Assembly (NCBI RefSeq): GCF_001417775.1
Contig: NZ_BBZJ01000034.1
Location: forward strand, 1-64,000
DNA length: 64,000 nt
Direction: 5' to 3'
Source: Streptomyces sp. TP-A0356
GTDB taxonomy: Bacteria; Actinomycetota; Actinomycetes; Streptomycetales; Streptomycetaceae
Part shown: in pieces, positions 1-8,902 of the stretch
Layout of the letters: each line of letters starts with the position of its first letter
Position numbering within the stretch: the first letter of the stretch is position 1
The notes under the pieces: model-generated
What the model saw: only the letters and a program-made list of their open reading frames with translations
The model's database searches: none
What the model was told of the DNA's origin: nothing
Program-made: the position numbers and the translations under genes

Positions 1-117
1 CAGAAGACGGCCGGGCCCCGTTGCGGCCCTGTGGGGATCCTGATGCGCTGGAGAAACGTCCCATCAGCGCGCGGGCCCAGGACATCGGAACAAGTGAACA
101 GGAAAGGCGGCCATCCC

Positions 118-678
118 ATGCGCCGTACGACCCCCCACCGGACCACCACCACCGTCGTCGCCGTCGCGGCGACCCTCCTCCTCGCGGGCTGCGGCAGCCA
201 GGGCGGTGCAGGGGCGGCCGGCAGCGGCTCGGTGTCACCGTCGGCCTCGGCCTCGGGGCCCGCGTCCGGGGCACCCTCGGGGTCGCCGTCGCTCACCCCG
301 TCTCAGCCGTCGTCGGTCCCGCCGTCGGGGGCGCCGTCCGGCACCACGAGCGGCACGGCCTGCGCGCCCCAGGTGCAGCTCACCGCGGCCGACACGGGCC
401 GTGTCGTCTGCCTGACGACGGGCGGCCGGATCAGCCTCACGCTGGAGGGCACCAGGGACCGGCCCTGGACCTCCGTCCGGGCCTCGGGCAGCGCGCTGAG
501 GGCCACCAACGCCGGCATCGCCGTCCAGCCGGGCAACGCCACCGCCGCGTTCGACGCGGTCGCGCCCGGAACGGCACGGCTCACCTCGACCCGTCCGCTG
601 TGCACCAAGCGCCCCGGCCAGAGGTCCTGCCTGGGCATCCAGGAATGGACGGTCACGGTGACGGTGACCAAGCCGTAG
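118..678 (+). CDS. Secreted lipoprotein with a Ser/Pro/Gly linker and a small Cys-containing beta domain
   Basis: The start at 118 sits just behind an AGGAAAGGCGG ribosome site and gives 186 residues. The N-terminus is a typical lipoprotein signal ending in LLLAGC, with Cys25 as the predicted lipidation site. Residues about 30-80 are a Ser/Pro/Gly/Ala-rich spacer. The last 105 residues form a compact domain with four Cys (around TAC, VVC, LCTKRP and SCLG) and a C-terminal strand WTVTVTVTKP. The pattern of a GRISLTLEG strand followed by FDAVAPGTARL loosely recalls chagasin-like (I42) protease inhibitors, but this is a weak inference. It is expected on the outer face of the membrane. Confidence 0.8.
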   Translation: MRRTTPHRTTTTVVAVAATLLLAGCGSQGGAGAAGSGSVSPSASASGPASGAPSGSPSLTPSQPSSVPPSGAPSGTTSGTACAPQVQLTAADTGRVVCLTTGGRISLTLEGTRDRPWTSVRASGSALRATNAGIAVQPGNATAAFDAVAPGTARLTSTRPLCTKRPGQRSCLGIQEWTVTVTVTKP

Positions 679-683
679 GGCCC

Positions 684-1124
684 TCAGCCGGCCAGATACC
701 GCACCTGGTCCCACAACGCCGGGTCCACCACCCCCACCCGTCGCCGGAAGTGCCACAGCGGCACGTCCCACAGCTCGTCCGTCTCCAGGAAGCTGGGCCG
801 CCCCTGGGCGTCGGCCACCGTCCCCGGGGGCAGCGGGATCACGCCGGCCCGGTCGTCGTGGTACCGGCTCGTGATCTTCGCGACCGTCGCGCTGTCCCCG
901 TGCACCGTCAGCACCAGACACGGCCCGTCCTTGCCGCCCGACCGGTCCCGGTACGGCACGCTCGCCCACCAGATCTCGGCCGGCCGCGGATGCACGCGGG
1001 CGCGCCCCGGCGGACGCGTGGCCGCCCTGCGACGGCGCTGTCCGCGCCCCCAGCCGTCCACCAGCGTCGCGACCAGCGCGAGCAGCACCACCGCCGCCAG
1101 CGCCAGCCACCAGGACGTGTCCAT
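684..1124 (-). CDS. Membrane-tethered PemK/MazF-family protein without a partner antitoxin
   Basis: The product has 146 residues. A single hydrophobic segment (WWLALAAVVLLALVATLV, residues about 5-22) is followed by an Arg-rich stretch and then a PemK/MazF-like fold (AEIWWASVPYRDRSGGKDGP, CLVLTVHGD, ITSRYHDD). Family members are usually soluble RNA endoribonucleases paired with a small antitoxin. Here there is a membrane anchor and no antitoxin-sized ORF on either side, so a conventional toxin-antitoxin role is doubtful. Its stop lies 6 bases from the stop of the convergent lipoprotein gene. The start at 1124 is the first Met before the membrane segment. Confidence 0.8.
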   Translation of the reverse strand: MDTSWWLALAAVVLLALVATLVDGWGRGQRRRRAATRPPGRARVHPRPAEIWWASVPYRDRSGGKDGPCLVLTVHGDSATVAKITSRYHDDRAGVIPLPPGTVADAQGRPSFLETDELWDVPLWHFRRRVGVVDPALWDQVRYLAG

Positions 1125-1370
1125 GTGGATGACGGTACCGGCGCGTCCATGGCGTCGCCCGCCCTTCGCAACGCCCGTGCGCCCTGTCGTGCTCCCCGCA
1201 CGCCCTTGTTCCAGCCGAACCGGTGACACCACAGGTGAGTTCCCCCACAACGGCCCCTGGCGGAGGAGCGACCCGCCCTTTTGCGTCTTACGCTCGACGA
1301 ACCGCACGACCCCCGTCACCGCTCCCGTCCCTGCCTTCTGCACTTCCTGCCACGCGGAGGTTCCAGCTCT

Positions 1371-2123
1371 ATGAAGCTCACCGTCGTCGGCTGCTCGGGG
1401 TCGTTTCCGTCCGCGGAATCGGCCTGTTCGAGCTACCTCGTCGAGGCCGACGGCTTCCGGTTGCTCCTCGACATGGGCAATGGCGCCCTTGGCGAGCTGC
1501 AGCGCCACTGCGGTCTCTACGACCTCGACGCGATCTTCCTCAGCCATCTGCACGCCGACCACTGCATCGACATGCTGGCGTACTTCGTCGCGCGCTACTA
1601 CCGCCACGACGGCGGCCGCGCCGACCCGATCCCGGTGTACGGCCCGGAGGGCACCGAGCAGCGTCTGACCACCGCCTACGGCGACACGCTCGCGGCCTCT
1701 TCGATGAGCGAGGTCTTCGACTTCCACACGGTCAAGCCGGGTACGTTCGAGATCGGCCCCATCACCGCCCACACGGAACTCGTGCGCCACCCCGTCGAGG
1801 CGTACGCCATCCGCCTGGAGCACGGCGGCAGGTCGCTCGTGTACTCGGGCGACACGGGCGTGAGCGAGGCCCTGAACGAACTCGCGCGCGACGCGGACCT
1901 GCTCCTGTGCGAGGCCGCGTTCACCTACGGCAAGGAGAACATCCCGGACCTGCACCTCAACGGTCGCGAGGCCGGTGAGACGGCCGCCCGCGCCGGAGCC
2001 CGCCGTCTGGTCCTCACCCATATCCCGCCGTGGACCGACCCCCAGGTCAACCTCCTGGACGCCCGTGCCGTCTACCCCGGGCCGGTCGACCTGGCGGCGC
2101 CCCGGGCGTCGTACGAGATCTAG
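1371..2123 (+). CDS. Metallo-beta-lactamase-fold hydrolase (RNase Z/ElaC-like group)
   Basis: The 250-residue protein opens with MKLTVVGCSGSFPS and carries the metal-binding signature SHLHADHCIDM (HxHxDH) near residue 63, a further Asp in VYSGDTGVS and a final His in VLTHIPPW. That is the residue set of the zinc-dependent hydrolase superfamily. In actinobacteria this group is usually annotated MBL-fold metallohydrolase; tRNA 3'-end or cyclic-nucleotide phosphodiesterase activities are known among relatives, but the substrate cannot be read here. A GCGGAGG ribosome site precedes the start. The last codons and stop are duplicated in a 15-bp tandem repeat immediately downstream. Confidence 0.85.
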   Translation: MKLTVVGCSGSFPSAESACSSYLVEADGFRLLLDMGNGALGELQRHCGLYDLDAIFLSHLHADHCIDMLAYFVARYYRHDGGRADPIPVYGPEGTEQRLTTAYGDTLAASSMSEVFDFHTVKPGTFEIGPITAHTELVRHPVEAYAIRLEHGGRSLVYSGDTGVSEALNELARDADLLLCEAAFTYGKENIPDLHLNGREAGETAARAGARRLVLTHIPPWTDPQVNLLDARAVYPGPVDLAAPRASYEI

Positions 2124-2166
2124 CCGTACGAGGTCTAGCCCTACGAGGTCTAGCCGTACGAGAACC
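2110..2166. repeat. 15-bp tandem repeat overlapping the end of the MBL hydrolase gene
   Basis: Three near-identical copies of a 15-mer (CGTACGAGGTCTAGC) run from 2110 to 2154, with a partial fourth. The first copy encodes the last residues and stop of the hydrolase, so the stop codon is copied several times. It is followed at about 2213-2278 by an imperfect CGCACGCATGACCCG-type repeat. Confidence 0.85.
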
Positions 2167-2281
2167 AGTCGCGAGATCCAGGGCCGTACGGCGGCGACGG
2201 CCGGAATCGCCCGCGCACGCACGCGACCCGCGCACGCATGACCCGCGCACGCATGCGACCCGCGCACGCACGCACACGAAG

Positions 2282-2310
2282 AGGCCCCCGGAGGAATCCC
2301 CCGGGGGCCT
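2282..2310. terminator. Strong hairpin between convergent genes
   Basis: AGGCCCCCGG (2282-2291) pairs perfectly with CCGGGGGCCT (2301-2310) around a 9-base loop. It lies between the convergent MBL hydrolase and nagE2 and could terminate both. Confidence 0.8.
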
Positions 2311-2325
2311 GTCCGCGTAGCGCTC

Positions 2326-3591
<1,266 letters not shown>

Positions 3592-3691
3592 AACTTCCTC
3601 CAGTGGGCAAGGCGCCGCCCGGTGACAGGGGAAGGGGGACGGCGGCGTCTCCGACGGAACGGGACCGCGCACCCCGACCGGGGCGTATCGC

Positions 3692-3722
3692 GTGGTCTAC
3701 ACCACCCAGTGGTGTAGACCTG
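3692..3722. promoter_or_regulatory. Inverted pair of DasR-type (dre) operators upstream of nagE2
   Basis: GTGGTCTACACCAC (3692-3705) and AGTGGTGTAGACCTG (3708-3722) are two back-to-back copies of the dre motif, whose consensus is close to ACTGGTCTAGACCACT. They lie upstream of the nagE2 start, where DasR represses GlcNAc uptake genes in Streptomyces. The assignment rests on sequence match and context. Confidence 0.8.
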
Positions 3723-3841
3723 TTGTAGCAGATGAAGGGCGGATAAGGAACCCGCGATCCTGCGACCGCCGCGCTACGCGCCGTACCGGCCCGGGACATG
3801 GCAGAGGCCCCCGGATCAGGGGGCCAGGCGGGACGGTGGCA

Positions 3842-5131
3842 TCACGGCTCGGTGACGTCCTCGACCTCCTCCTCCTGCTCCCTGCCCACCGTCTTCAGGT
3901 CGAACGTCGTGATGGCGAACCGGAAAACCGCGTAGTACACGACCGCGAAGCACAGCCCGATCGGGATGATCGCCCACGGCTTGGTCGCCAGGTTCCAGTT
4001 GATCACGTAGTCGATCAGGCCCGCGGAGAAGCTGAAGCCGTCGTGCACCCCGAGGCCCCAGGTCACCGCCATCGACACCCCGGTCAGCAGGGCGTGGACC
4101 GCGTACAGCAGCGGCGCGACGAACAGGAACGAGTACTCGATGGGCTCCGTGATGCCCGTGACGAACGACGTCAGCGCCACCGACAGCATCATCCCGCCCA
4201 CCTCCTTGCGACGGCTCGGCCTGGCGCAGTGCGTGATCGCCAGCGCGGCGGCGGGCAGCGCGAACATCATGATCGGGAAGAAGCCTGACGTGAATTGCCC
4301 CGCGTGCGGGTCCCCCGCCAGGAACATGTTGATGTCGCCGTGCACCACCGTCCCGTCCGGCTTCGTGTAGCTGCCGAACTGGAACCAGACCGGCACGTTG
4401 AGGAACTGGTGCAGCCCCACGACCAGCAGCGCCCGGTTGGCGACGCCGAACAGGCCCGCGCCCCACGCCCCGAGCCCCACCAGCCAGTCGCCGAAGCGCT
4501 CGAGACCGCTCCCGACCGGCGGCCAGATCCACAGACACAGCGCCGCGAACGCGATCCCGACGAACGCCATGACGATCGGCACCAGCCGGCGGCCGTTGAA
4601 GAAGCCGAGCCAGTCCACCAGCCTCGTACGGTGGTAGCGCTGCCAGAAGAACGCCGAGAGCAGCCCCATCACGATGCCGCCGAACACCCCCGGATTCTGG
4701 TACGTGAAGGCGGTCACCGAGTGGTCCGCCGCCTGGCAGCCGATCGCGGGCAGTGCCTTCGTCCCGCCCGCGCAGTCGTTCGGGAACTGGTGCAGCACGT
4801 TGTAGTAGACGAGGAACCCCGCGACCGCCGCGAGCGCCGTCGACCCGTCCGCCTTCTTCGCCATGCCGATGGCGACCCCCACGCAGAACAGCATCGGCAG
4901 CCCGAGCGAGCCGTCGAGCAGCGCACTGCCCGCGCCCGCCATCACCCTGGAGACATCGGTCCAGCCCAGTCCGTCCTTGCCGAACACGTCGGGCTGGCCC
5001 AGCCGGTTGAGGATGCCCGCCGCGGGCAGCACCGCGATCGGGAGCTGGAGGCTGCGCCCCATCTTCTGCAGCCCCTGGAACAGCCGGTGCCCGCGGGCGC
5101 GGCCGGGCGCCGCGGGGCTCCCCGCACTCAT
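3842..5131 (-). CDS. nagE1: Second PTS permease EIIC, N-acetylglucosamine type (NagE1-like)
   Basis: The 429-residue membrane protein is clearly paralogous to the neighbouring NagE2, sharing LFQGLQKMGRSLQLPIAVLP at the N-terminus and GITEPIEYSFLFVAP in the transport core. A region near residue 120 (FPNDCAGGTKALPAIGCQA) is an extra loop that the neighbour handles differently. The reading frame stays open upstream, but Met at 5131 best matches the family N-terminus; its ribosome site (CTCGGGA) is only moderate and a GTG at 5167 is possible. A single DasR-type site upstream is shared with the divergent nagF. Confidence 0.88.
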   Translation of the reverse strand: MSAGSPAAPGRARGHRLFQGLQKMGRSLQLPIAVLPAAGILNRLGQPDVFGKDGLGWTDVSRVMAGAGSALLDGSLGLPMLFCVGVAIGMAKKADGSTALAAVAGFLVYYNVLHQFPNDCAGGTKALPAIGCQAADHSVTAFTYQNPGVFGGIVMGLLSAFFWQRYHRTRLVDWLGFFNGRRLVPIVMAFVGIAFAALCLWIWPPVGSGLERFGDWLVGLGAWGAGLFGVANRALLVVGLHQFLNVPVWFQFGSYTKPDGTVVHGDINMFLAGDPHAGQFTSGFFPIMMFALPAAALAITHCARPSRRKEVGGMMLSVALTSFVTGITEPIEYSFLFVAPLLYAVHALLTGVSMAVTWGLGVHDGFSFSAGLIDYVINWNLATKPWAIIPIGLCFAVVYYAVFRFAITTFDLKTVGREQEEEVEDVTEP

Positions 5132-5189
5132 CGGCGTCCCGAGCCGGTCATCGGCGTCCTCCGGCACACAGTTTGGCGACCGTTCCTCA

Positions 5190-5205
5190 GGTGGTGTAGA
5201 CCAGT
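5190..5205. promoter_or_regulatory. DasR-type operator in the nagE1-nagF divergent region
   Basis: GGTGGTGTAGACCAGT at 5190-5205 is a close dre match with both GGTGTAGACC half-sites, placed between the divergent starts of nagE1 and nagF. One bound regulator could control both directions. Confidence 0.75.
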
Positions 5206-5323
5206 CGGGGGACGGTCGCGCCGTCGTGAACGCCATCCTCGGGGACGGACGACATGACCGCTCGCAAAGTTGGGCCAACTGTGGGTTACTGCGACAAAGC
5301 GGTTCGGATCAGGGAGAGAAGAC

Positions 5324-5557
5324 ATGGCCAGCAAGGCTGAGAAGATCGTTGCCGGGCTCGGCGGCATCGACAACATCGACGAGATCGAAGGATGCATCAC
5401 CCGACTCCGCACCGAGGTCAACGACCCCTCGCTGGTCGACGAGGCCGCCCTGAAGGCCGCGGGCGCGCACGGCGTCGTCAAGATGGGCACCGCCATCCAG
5501 GTCGTCATCGGCACGGACGCGGACCCGATCGCGGCGGAGATCGAAGACATGATGTGA
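5324..5557 (+). CDS. nagF: PTS EIIB protein for N-acetylglucosamine (NagF-like)
   Basis: A 77-residue stand-alone EIIB begins at 5324 behind AGGGAG. It shows the phosphocysteine signature IEGCITRLRTEV, where the Cys receives phosphate from EIIA and passes it to the sugar, then the conserved GAHGVVKMGTAIQVVIG segment. It is the phosphorylation partner of the adjacent EIIC proteins, and no EIIA gene is present in the window. The gene is divergent from nagE1 and shares its dre operator. The short length is normal for this split PTS. Confidence 0.92.
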   Translation: MASKAEKIVAGLGGIDNIDEIEGCITRLRTEVNDPSLVDEAALKAAGAHGVVKMGTAIQVVIGTDADPIAAEIEDMM

Positions 5558-5675
5558 GGCGCCGGGCGCGCCAACGGGTCCCGGAGGACCGCCGGCGGGT
5601 CCAGGCGCTCACTCGGAAGGGGTCCATTCCGCCGCGGGAGGGGCCCCTTCCGCAGCTACGGATAGGCTCGGGGCC

Positions 5676-6407
5676 ATGTCTCGAATCGACGGCCGAACCC
5701 CTGACCAGCTCCGCCCCATCACCATCCAGCGCGGCTGGAGCAAGCACGCCGAGGGCTCCGTCCTCGTCTCCTTCGGTGACACGAAGGTCCTCTGCACCGC
5801 CTCCGTCACCGAGGGAGTGCCGCGCTGGCGCAAGGGCAGCGGGGAGGGCTGGGTCACCGCCGAGTACGCCATGCTGCCCCGCTCCACCAACACCCGGGGT
5901 GACCGCGAGTCGGTCAAGGGCAAGATCGGCGGCCGTACGCACGAGATCAGCCGGCTCATCGGCCGCTCCCTGCGCGCCGTCGTCGACTACAAGGCGCTCG
6001 GCGAGAACACGATCGTCCTCGACTGCGACGTGCTGCAGGCGGACGGTGGCACCCGCACCGCGGCGATCACCGGCGCGTTCGTGGCGCTGGCGGACGCGGT
6101 GGCCTGGGCCCAGCGCAAGAAGCTGGTGAAGCCCGGACGGAAGCCGCTGACCGGCACCGTCTCGGCCGTCTCCGTGGGCATCGTGGACGGCGTACCGCTC
6201 CTGGACCTCTGCTACGAGGAGGACGTCAGGGCCGAGACCGACATGAACGTCGTCTGCACCGGCGACGGCCGCTTCGTGGAGGTACAGGGCACGGCGGAGG
6301 CGACACCGTTCGACCGCAAGGAGCTGAACGCCCTGCTCGACCTCGCGGCCGCCGGCTGCGAGGAACTGGCGGCGATCCAGCGCACGGAGCTGGAGGCAAC
6401 CGCATAG
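5676..6407 (+). CDS. rph: Ribonuclease PH
   Basis: The 243-residue protein matches RNase PH throughout: SRIDGRTPDQLRPITIQRG at the start, RGDRESVKGKIGGRTHEISR containing the basic substrate-binding segment, and the phosphate-binding region CDVLQADGGTRTAAITGAF. The enzyme trims tRNA 3' ends phosphorolytically in the cytoplasm. The length is typical for the family. It precedes rdgB with one small lipoprotein gene between, a neighbourhood that is conserved in actinobacteria. Confidence 0.97.
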   Translation: MSRIDGRTPDQLRPITIQRGWSKHAEGSVLVSFGDTKVLCTASVTEGVPRWRKGSGEGWVTAEYAMLPRSTNTRGDRESVKGKIGGRTHEISRLIGRSLRAVVDYKALGENTIVLDCDVLQADGGTRTAAITGAFVALADAVAWAQRKKLVKPGRKPLTGTVSAVSVGIVDGVPLLDLCYEEDVRAETDMNVVCTGDGRFVEVQGTAEATPFDRKELNALLDLAAAGCEELAAIQRTELEATA

Positions 6408-6576
6408 GGGCCCTTCGGCGTTCTCAGGGATAGCCGCACGGTTGCGGTGGCAGGCGCACGGGACGTGCCGCGCGCCCGCTCGCAGCCCCGTACGACCACC
6501 GAAGCGTCGGGCGCGCCGGATCGCCCGGCGCGTCCACGGGAGAGTGCGGCACCGTCCACGGGGAGGGAACCGTTCC

Positions 6577-6975
6577 ATGGCCGCGCGCCACCGCCGAGGC
6601 ATTGCCACCGCCGCGTTCGCCGCCGTCGCCGTACTCGCCGCCGTGGGCGCGAGCTCCGGCTGCGACGTCGTCGACAAGGCGATCGACTGCGTGCAGACCG
6701 CCGACACGATCGCCGACAGCGTCACCGGTCTCCAGCAGGCCGCCGAGAACGCGGCGAACGATCCGGCGCGGACGAACGCCTCCCTCGACTCCATCGAGAA
6801 GAACCTCGACAAGATCGGCGACAGGACGGGCAACGTCGACGTCAACAAGGCGGTGGACGACCTCCGCAAGGCCGTCACGAACGTCCGCCAGGCCATCGGG
6901 AACGGCGACCGCACCCCCGACGTCGGCCCGGTCACGGACGCGGCGGGGGAGCTGACGAAGGTCTGCACGTCGTAG
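6577..6975 (+). CDS. Small secreted lipoprotein-like protein with a helical amphipathic domain
   Basis: The gene starts at 6577 after GGGGAGGGAAC and encodes 132 residues. A signal sequence runs to about Cys29 (GASSGCDVVDKAIDC), a loose lipobox. The mature part (residues 30-132) is rich in Asp, Asn, Lys and Ala with heptad-like spacing (SLDSIEKNLDKIGDR, VDDLRKAVTNVRQAIG), suggesting an antiparallel helical bundle. Cys near both ends (DC at about 38 and VCTS at the C-terminus) could form a disulfide. No enzymatic motif is visible and I do not recognise the family. It sits between rph and rdgB in the same direction. Confidence 0.8.
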   Translation: MAARHRRGIATAAFAAVAVLAAVGASSGCDVVDKAIDCVQTADTIADSVTGLQQAAENAANDPARTNASLDSIEKNLDKIGDRTGNVDVNKAVDDLRKAVTNVRQAIGNGDRTPDVGPVTDAAGELTKVCTS

Positions 6976-7033
6976 CGGACCGGCACGGGGGGTGCGGCGA
7001 GGCGGGCGTCGGCGGCGCACGATACTGGGGGAC

Positions 7034-7636
7034 ATGACCCGCCTGATCCTCGCCACACGCAACGCCGGAAAGATCACCGAACTGAAGGCGATCCTCGCCG
7101 AAGCCGGCCTCCCGCACGACCTCGTCGGCGCGGACGCCTACCCCGACATCCCCGATGTCAGGGAAACCGGTGTCACGTTCGCCGAGAACGCCCTGCTGAA
7201 GGCCCACGCACTGGCCGGGGCGACGGGACTGCCCGCGGTCGCCGACGACTCGGGTCTGTGCGTCGACGTCCTCAACGGCGCGCCGGGCATCTTCTCGGCG
7301 CGCTGGGCGGGCCGGCACGGCGACGACAAGGCGAACCTGGACCTGCTCCTGGCCCAGATCGCGGACATCGACGACGCCCACCGGGGCGCCCACTTCGCCT
7401 GCGCGGCGGCCCTGGCCCTGCCGGACGGCACGGAACGCGTGGTCGAGGGCCAACTGCGCGGCACCCTGCGCCACACCCCGTCCGGCACGAACGGCTTCGG
7501 CTACGACCCGATCCTGCAGCCGGAGGGCGAGACGCGCACCTGCGCGGAACTGACCCCGGAGGAGAAGAACGCGATCAGCCACCGCGGCAAGGCGTTCCGC
7601 GCGCTGGTGCCGGTGGTACGGGAGCTGCTGGGCTGA
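7034..7636 (+). CDS. rdgB: Non-canonical purine NTP pyrophosphatase (RdgB/HAM1 family)
   Basis: The 200-residue protein carries the family hallmarks: LATRNAGKITELKAIL for nucleotide phosphate binding, VADDSGLCVDVLNGAPGIFS with the catalytic Asp pair, and GTNGFGYDPIL followed by EKNAISHRGKA. The enzyme hydrolyses ITP, dITP and XTP to monophosphates and keeps them out of DNA. The start at 7034 is the Met nearest a GGGGG-type upstream sequence and matches the family start MTRLILATRN. A strong terminator follows at once. Confidence 0.96.
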   Translation: MTRLILATRNAGKITELKAILAEAGLPHDLVGADAYPDIPDVRETGVTFAENALLKAHALAGATGLPAVADDSGLCVDVLNGAPGIFSARWAGRHGDDKANLDLLLAQIADIDDAHRGAHFACAAALALPDGTERVVEGQLRGTLRHTPSGTNGFGYDPILQPEGETRTCAELTPEEKNAISHRGKAFRALVPVVRELLG

Positions 7637-7640
7637 CGAC

Positions 7641-7676
7641 GAGGGTCCACCCGGTTCCCGCTCCGGGTGGACCCTC
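7641..7676. terminator. Intrinsic terminator after rdgB
   Basis: A perfect 14-bp stem, GAGGGTCCACCCGG (7641-7654) with CCGGGTGGACCCTC (7663-7676), closes an 8-base loop between rdgB and the convergent tRNA gene. It could serve both. Confidence 0.85.
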
Positions 7677-7688
7677 GTATCGATCGCG

Positions 7689-7772
7689 TGCGGCCGGTGG
7701 GATTCGAACCCACACGGGCGTGAACCCACTGGGACCTAAACCCAGCATGACTGCCAGTTCCATCACGGCCGC
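7689..7772 (-). tRNA. tRNA-Leu (anticodon UAG)
   Basis: The reverse strand folds as an 84-base class II tRNA. The acceptor arm is GCGGCCG with CGGCCGC plus discriminator A, the anticodon stem CTGGG/CCCAG encloses TTTAGGT (anticodon TAG), a long variable arm is present, and the T arm contains GGTTCGAATCC. CCA is not encoded. The ends come from the acceptor pairing. Confidence 0.95.
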
Positions 7773-7950
7773 TCACGCGGTCGGCGTGCGCGACCGCGGC
7801 GCTCAGTCTACGGGCAGGCCGAGTCGCGCCGCGAGGGGCACCGCGTCATCCGGCGGTCCTACGGTGCCGTCGCCGCACGGCAGTTCGGTCTCAGCGCCCG
7901 GCCGCCGCCTTCAGCCCCCCACATGCTCGCGACAGCAGGAGGGGAACGGC

Positions 7951-7985
7951 AGAGGGGCCCGTGACGGTGGTCACCGGCCCCTCTT
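7951..7985 (-). terminator. Hairpin downstream of the GroES-like gene
   Basis: AGAGGGGCC (7951-7959) pairs with GGCCCCTCT (7977-7985), and the enclosed GTGAC-rich stretch can extend the stem. It lies about 30 bases beyond the stop of the reverse-strand gene ending at 8015. Confidence 0.7.
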
Positions 7986-8022
7986 CCTGAGTGATCTACA
8001 AGTGCCTGAGTGATCTACAAGT
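7986..8022. repeat. 18-bp direct repeat duplicating the stop region of the GroES-like gene
   Basis: CCTGAGTGATCTACAAGT occurs at 7986-8003 and again at 8005-8022. The second copy contains the TAG stop and last codons of the reverse-strand gene, so a duplicate stop lies just downstream. Confidence 0.85.
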
Positions 8023-8356
8023 ACAGGCCCGTGGAGTCCTCCGACCCCTCGAAGCGGTCCGCCGCCACGGCGTGCAGGTCGCGTTCGCGCATCAGGACGT
8101 ACGCGGTCCCGCGCACCTCGACCTCGGCCCGGTCCTCCGGGTCGAACAGGACCCGGTCGCCCGGCTCCACGGTCCGCACGTTCTGCCCGACCGCGACGAC
8201 CTCGGCCCAGGCGAGGCGGCGGCCGACGGCCGCGGTCGCGGGGATCAGGATGCCGCCGCCGGACCGGCGTTCGCCCTCCGCGGCGTCCTGCCGCACGAGC
8301 ACACGGTCGTGCAGCATCCGGATGGGCAACTTGTCGTGGTGGGTCTTCTCGCTCAC
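8015..8356 (-). CDS. GroES-like (Cpn10-fold) chaperonin family protein
   Basis: The 113-residue protein has the Cpn10 pattern IRMLHDRVLVRQD, SGGGILIPATA, AEVVAVGQNVRTVEPGDRVLFDPEDRAEVEV and a final YVLMRERDLHAV. The mobile loop seen in true GroES is replaced by GERRSGGG and the C-terminus is longer. It stands alone with no groEL beside it, so it is probably a paralogue rather than the housekeeping co-chaperonin. It reads away from the DUF3618 gene in the same direction, likely as its downstream partner. Confidence 0.85.
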   Translation of the reverse strand: MSEKTHHDKLPIRMLHDRVLVRQDAAEGERRSGGGILIPATAAVGRRLAWAEVVAVGQNVRTVEPGDRVLFDPEDRAEVEVRGTAYVLMRERDLHAVAADRFEGSEDSTGLYL

Positions 8357-8399
8357 GCCTTGAACCTACCTGCCCTCGACGGCCTCGTGCGCGGCCGGG

Positions 8400-8738
8400 T
8401 CAGCGCTTGCGCCGCTTGGCGCCGACGGCCAGCAGCCCGACGACCCCGACCACGACCAGCGCGACGGGCACGACGCGCTCCAGCCGTGGCGCGCCGTCCT
8501 CCGTGACCAGCTGCCCCTTCACCTGGCTGACGACCCGGTTGACGCCGACATAGGCACGCCCGAGCGTGTGATCGACGTGGGAGACGACCTTGGCCTTGGC
8601 GTCCCCGACGATCGTCTTGGGGTGCACCCGGACGCCGATCTCGTCGAGCGTCTCGGCCAGCGTTTCGCGGCGGCGCTTGATGTCCGCCTCGATCTGCGCC
8701 GGAGTTCTGGTGTCCGGTGTGCTCGACGTGTCCGCCAC
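8400..8738 (-). CDS. DUF3618 membrane-anchored protein
   Basis: The 112-residue protein opens with a short Thr/Ser stretch, then the DUF3618 core TPAQIEADIKRRRETLAETL, with a following DEIGVRVHPKTI. A hydrophobic segment VVPVALVVVGVVGLLAVG lies near the C-terminus and ends in AKRRKR, indicating a cytoplasmic charged tail. This is the usual domain order for the family, whose role is unknown. It lies upstream of the GroES-like gene in the same direction and is divergent from bcp across a 165-base promoter region. Confidence 0.88.
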   Translation of the reverse strand: MADTSSTPDTRTPAQIEADIKRRRETLAETLDEIGVRVHPKTIVGDAKAKVVSHVDHTLGRAYVGVNRVVSQVKGQLVTEDGAPRLERVVPVALVVVGVVGLLAVGAKRRKR

Positions 8739-8902
8739 CGCGCTTCCTCCGTGGTCGTTTGCGACGTGTTCCGCGCAATTCCTGCTTCTGTGGTCGACAG
8801 TCTGTCAGCTTCGGGCCGAACACACTCCTCGGCACCCCTATGGAGGGGCCGGAAGCGGATTAGGCTCGTCGGGTAATCCGCCCCTTGCCACGTGAGGTTC
8901 CG

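Noticed and set aside
4295..5257. Long forward ORF rich in Arg, Glu and Pro opposite nagE1.
   Set aside because: It is a high-GC shadow of a clear PTS permease and has no domain or start context.
7689..7772. tRNA-Leu as an integration site.
   Set aside because: There is no integrase and no direct repeat of the tRNA end nearby; the neighbours are core genes.
7780..7925. Reverse reading ELPCGDGTVGPPDDAVPLAA, followed by RLGLPVD and a stop, next to tRNA-Leu.
   Set aside because: It looks like a short coding remnant, but it is only about 30 codons with no start and I could not match it to a family.
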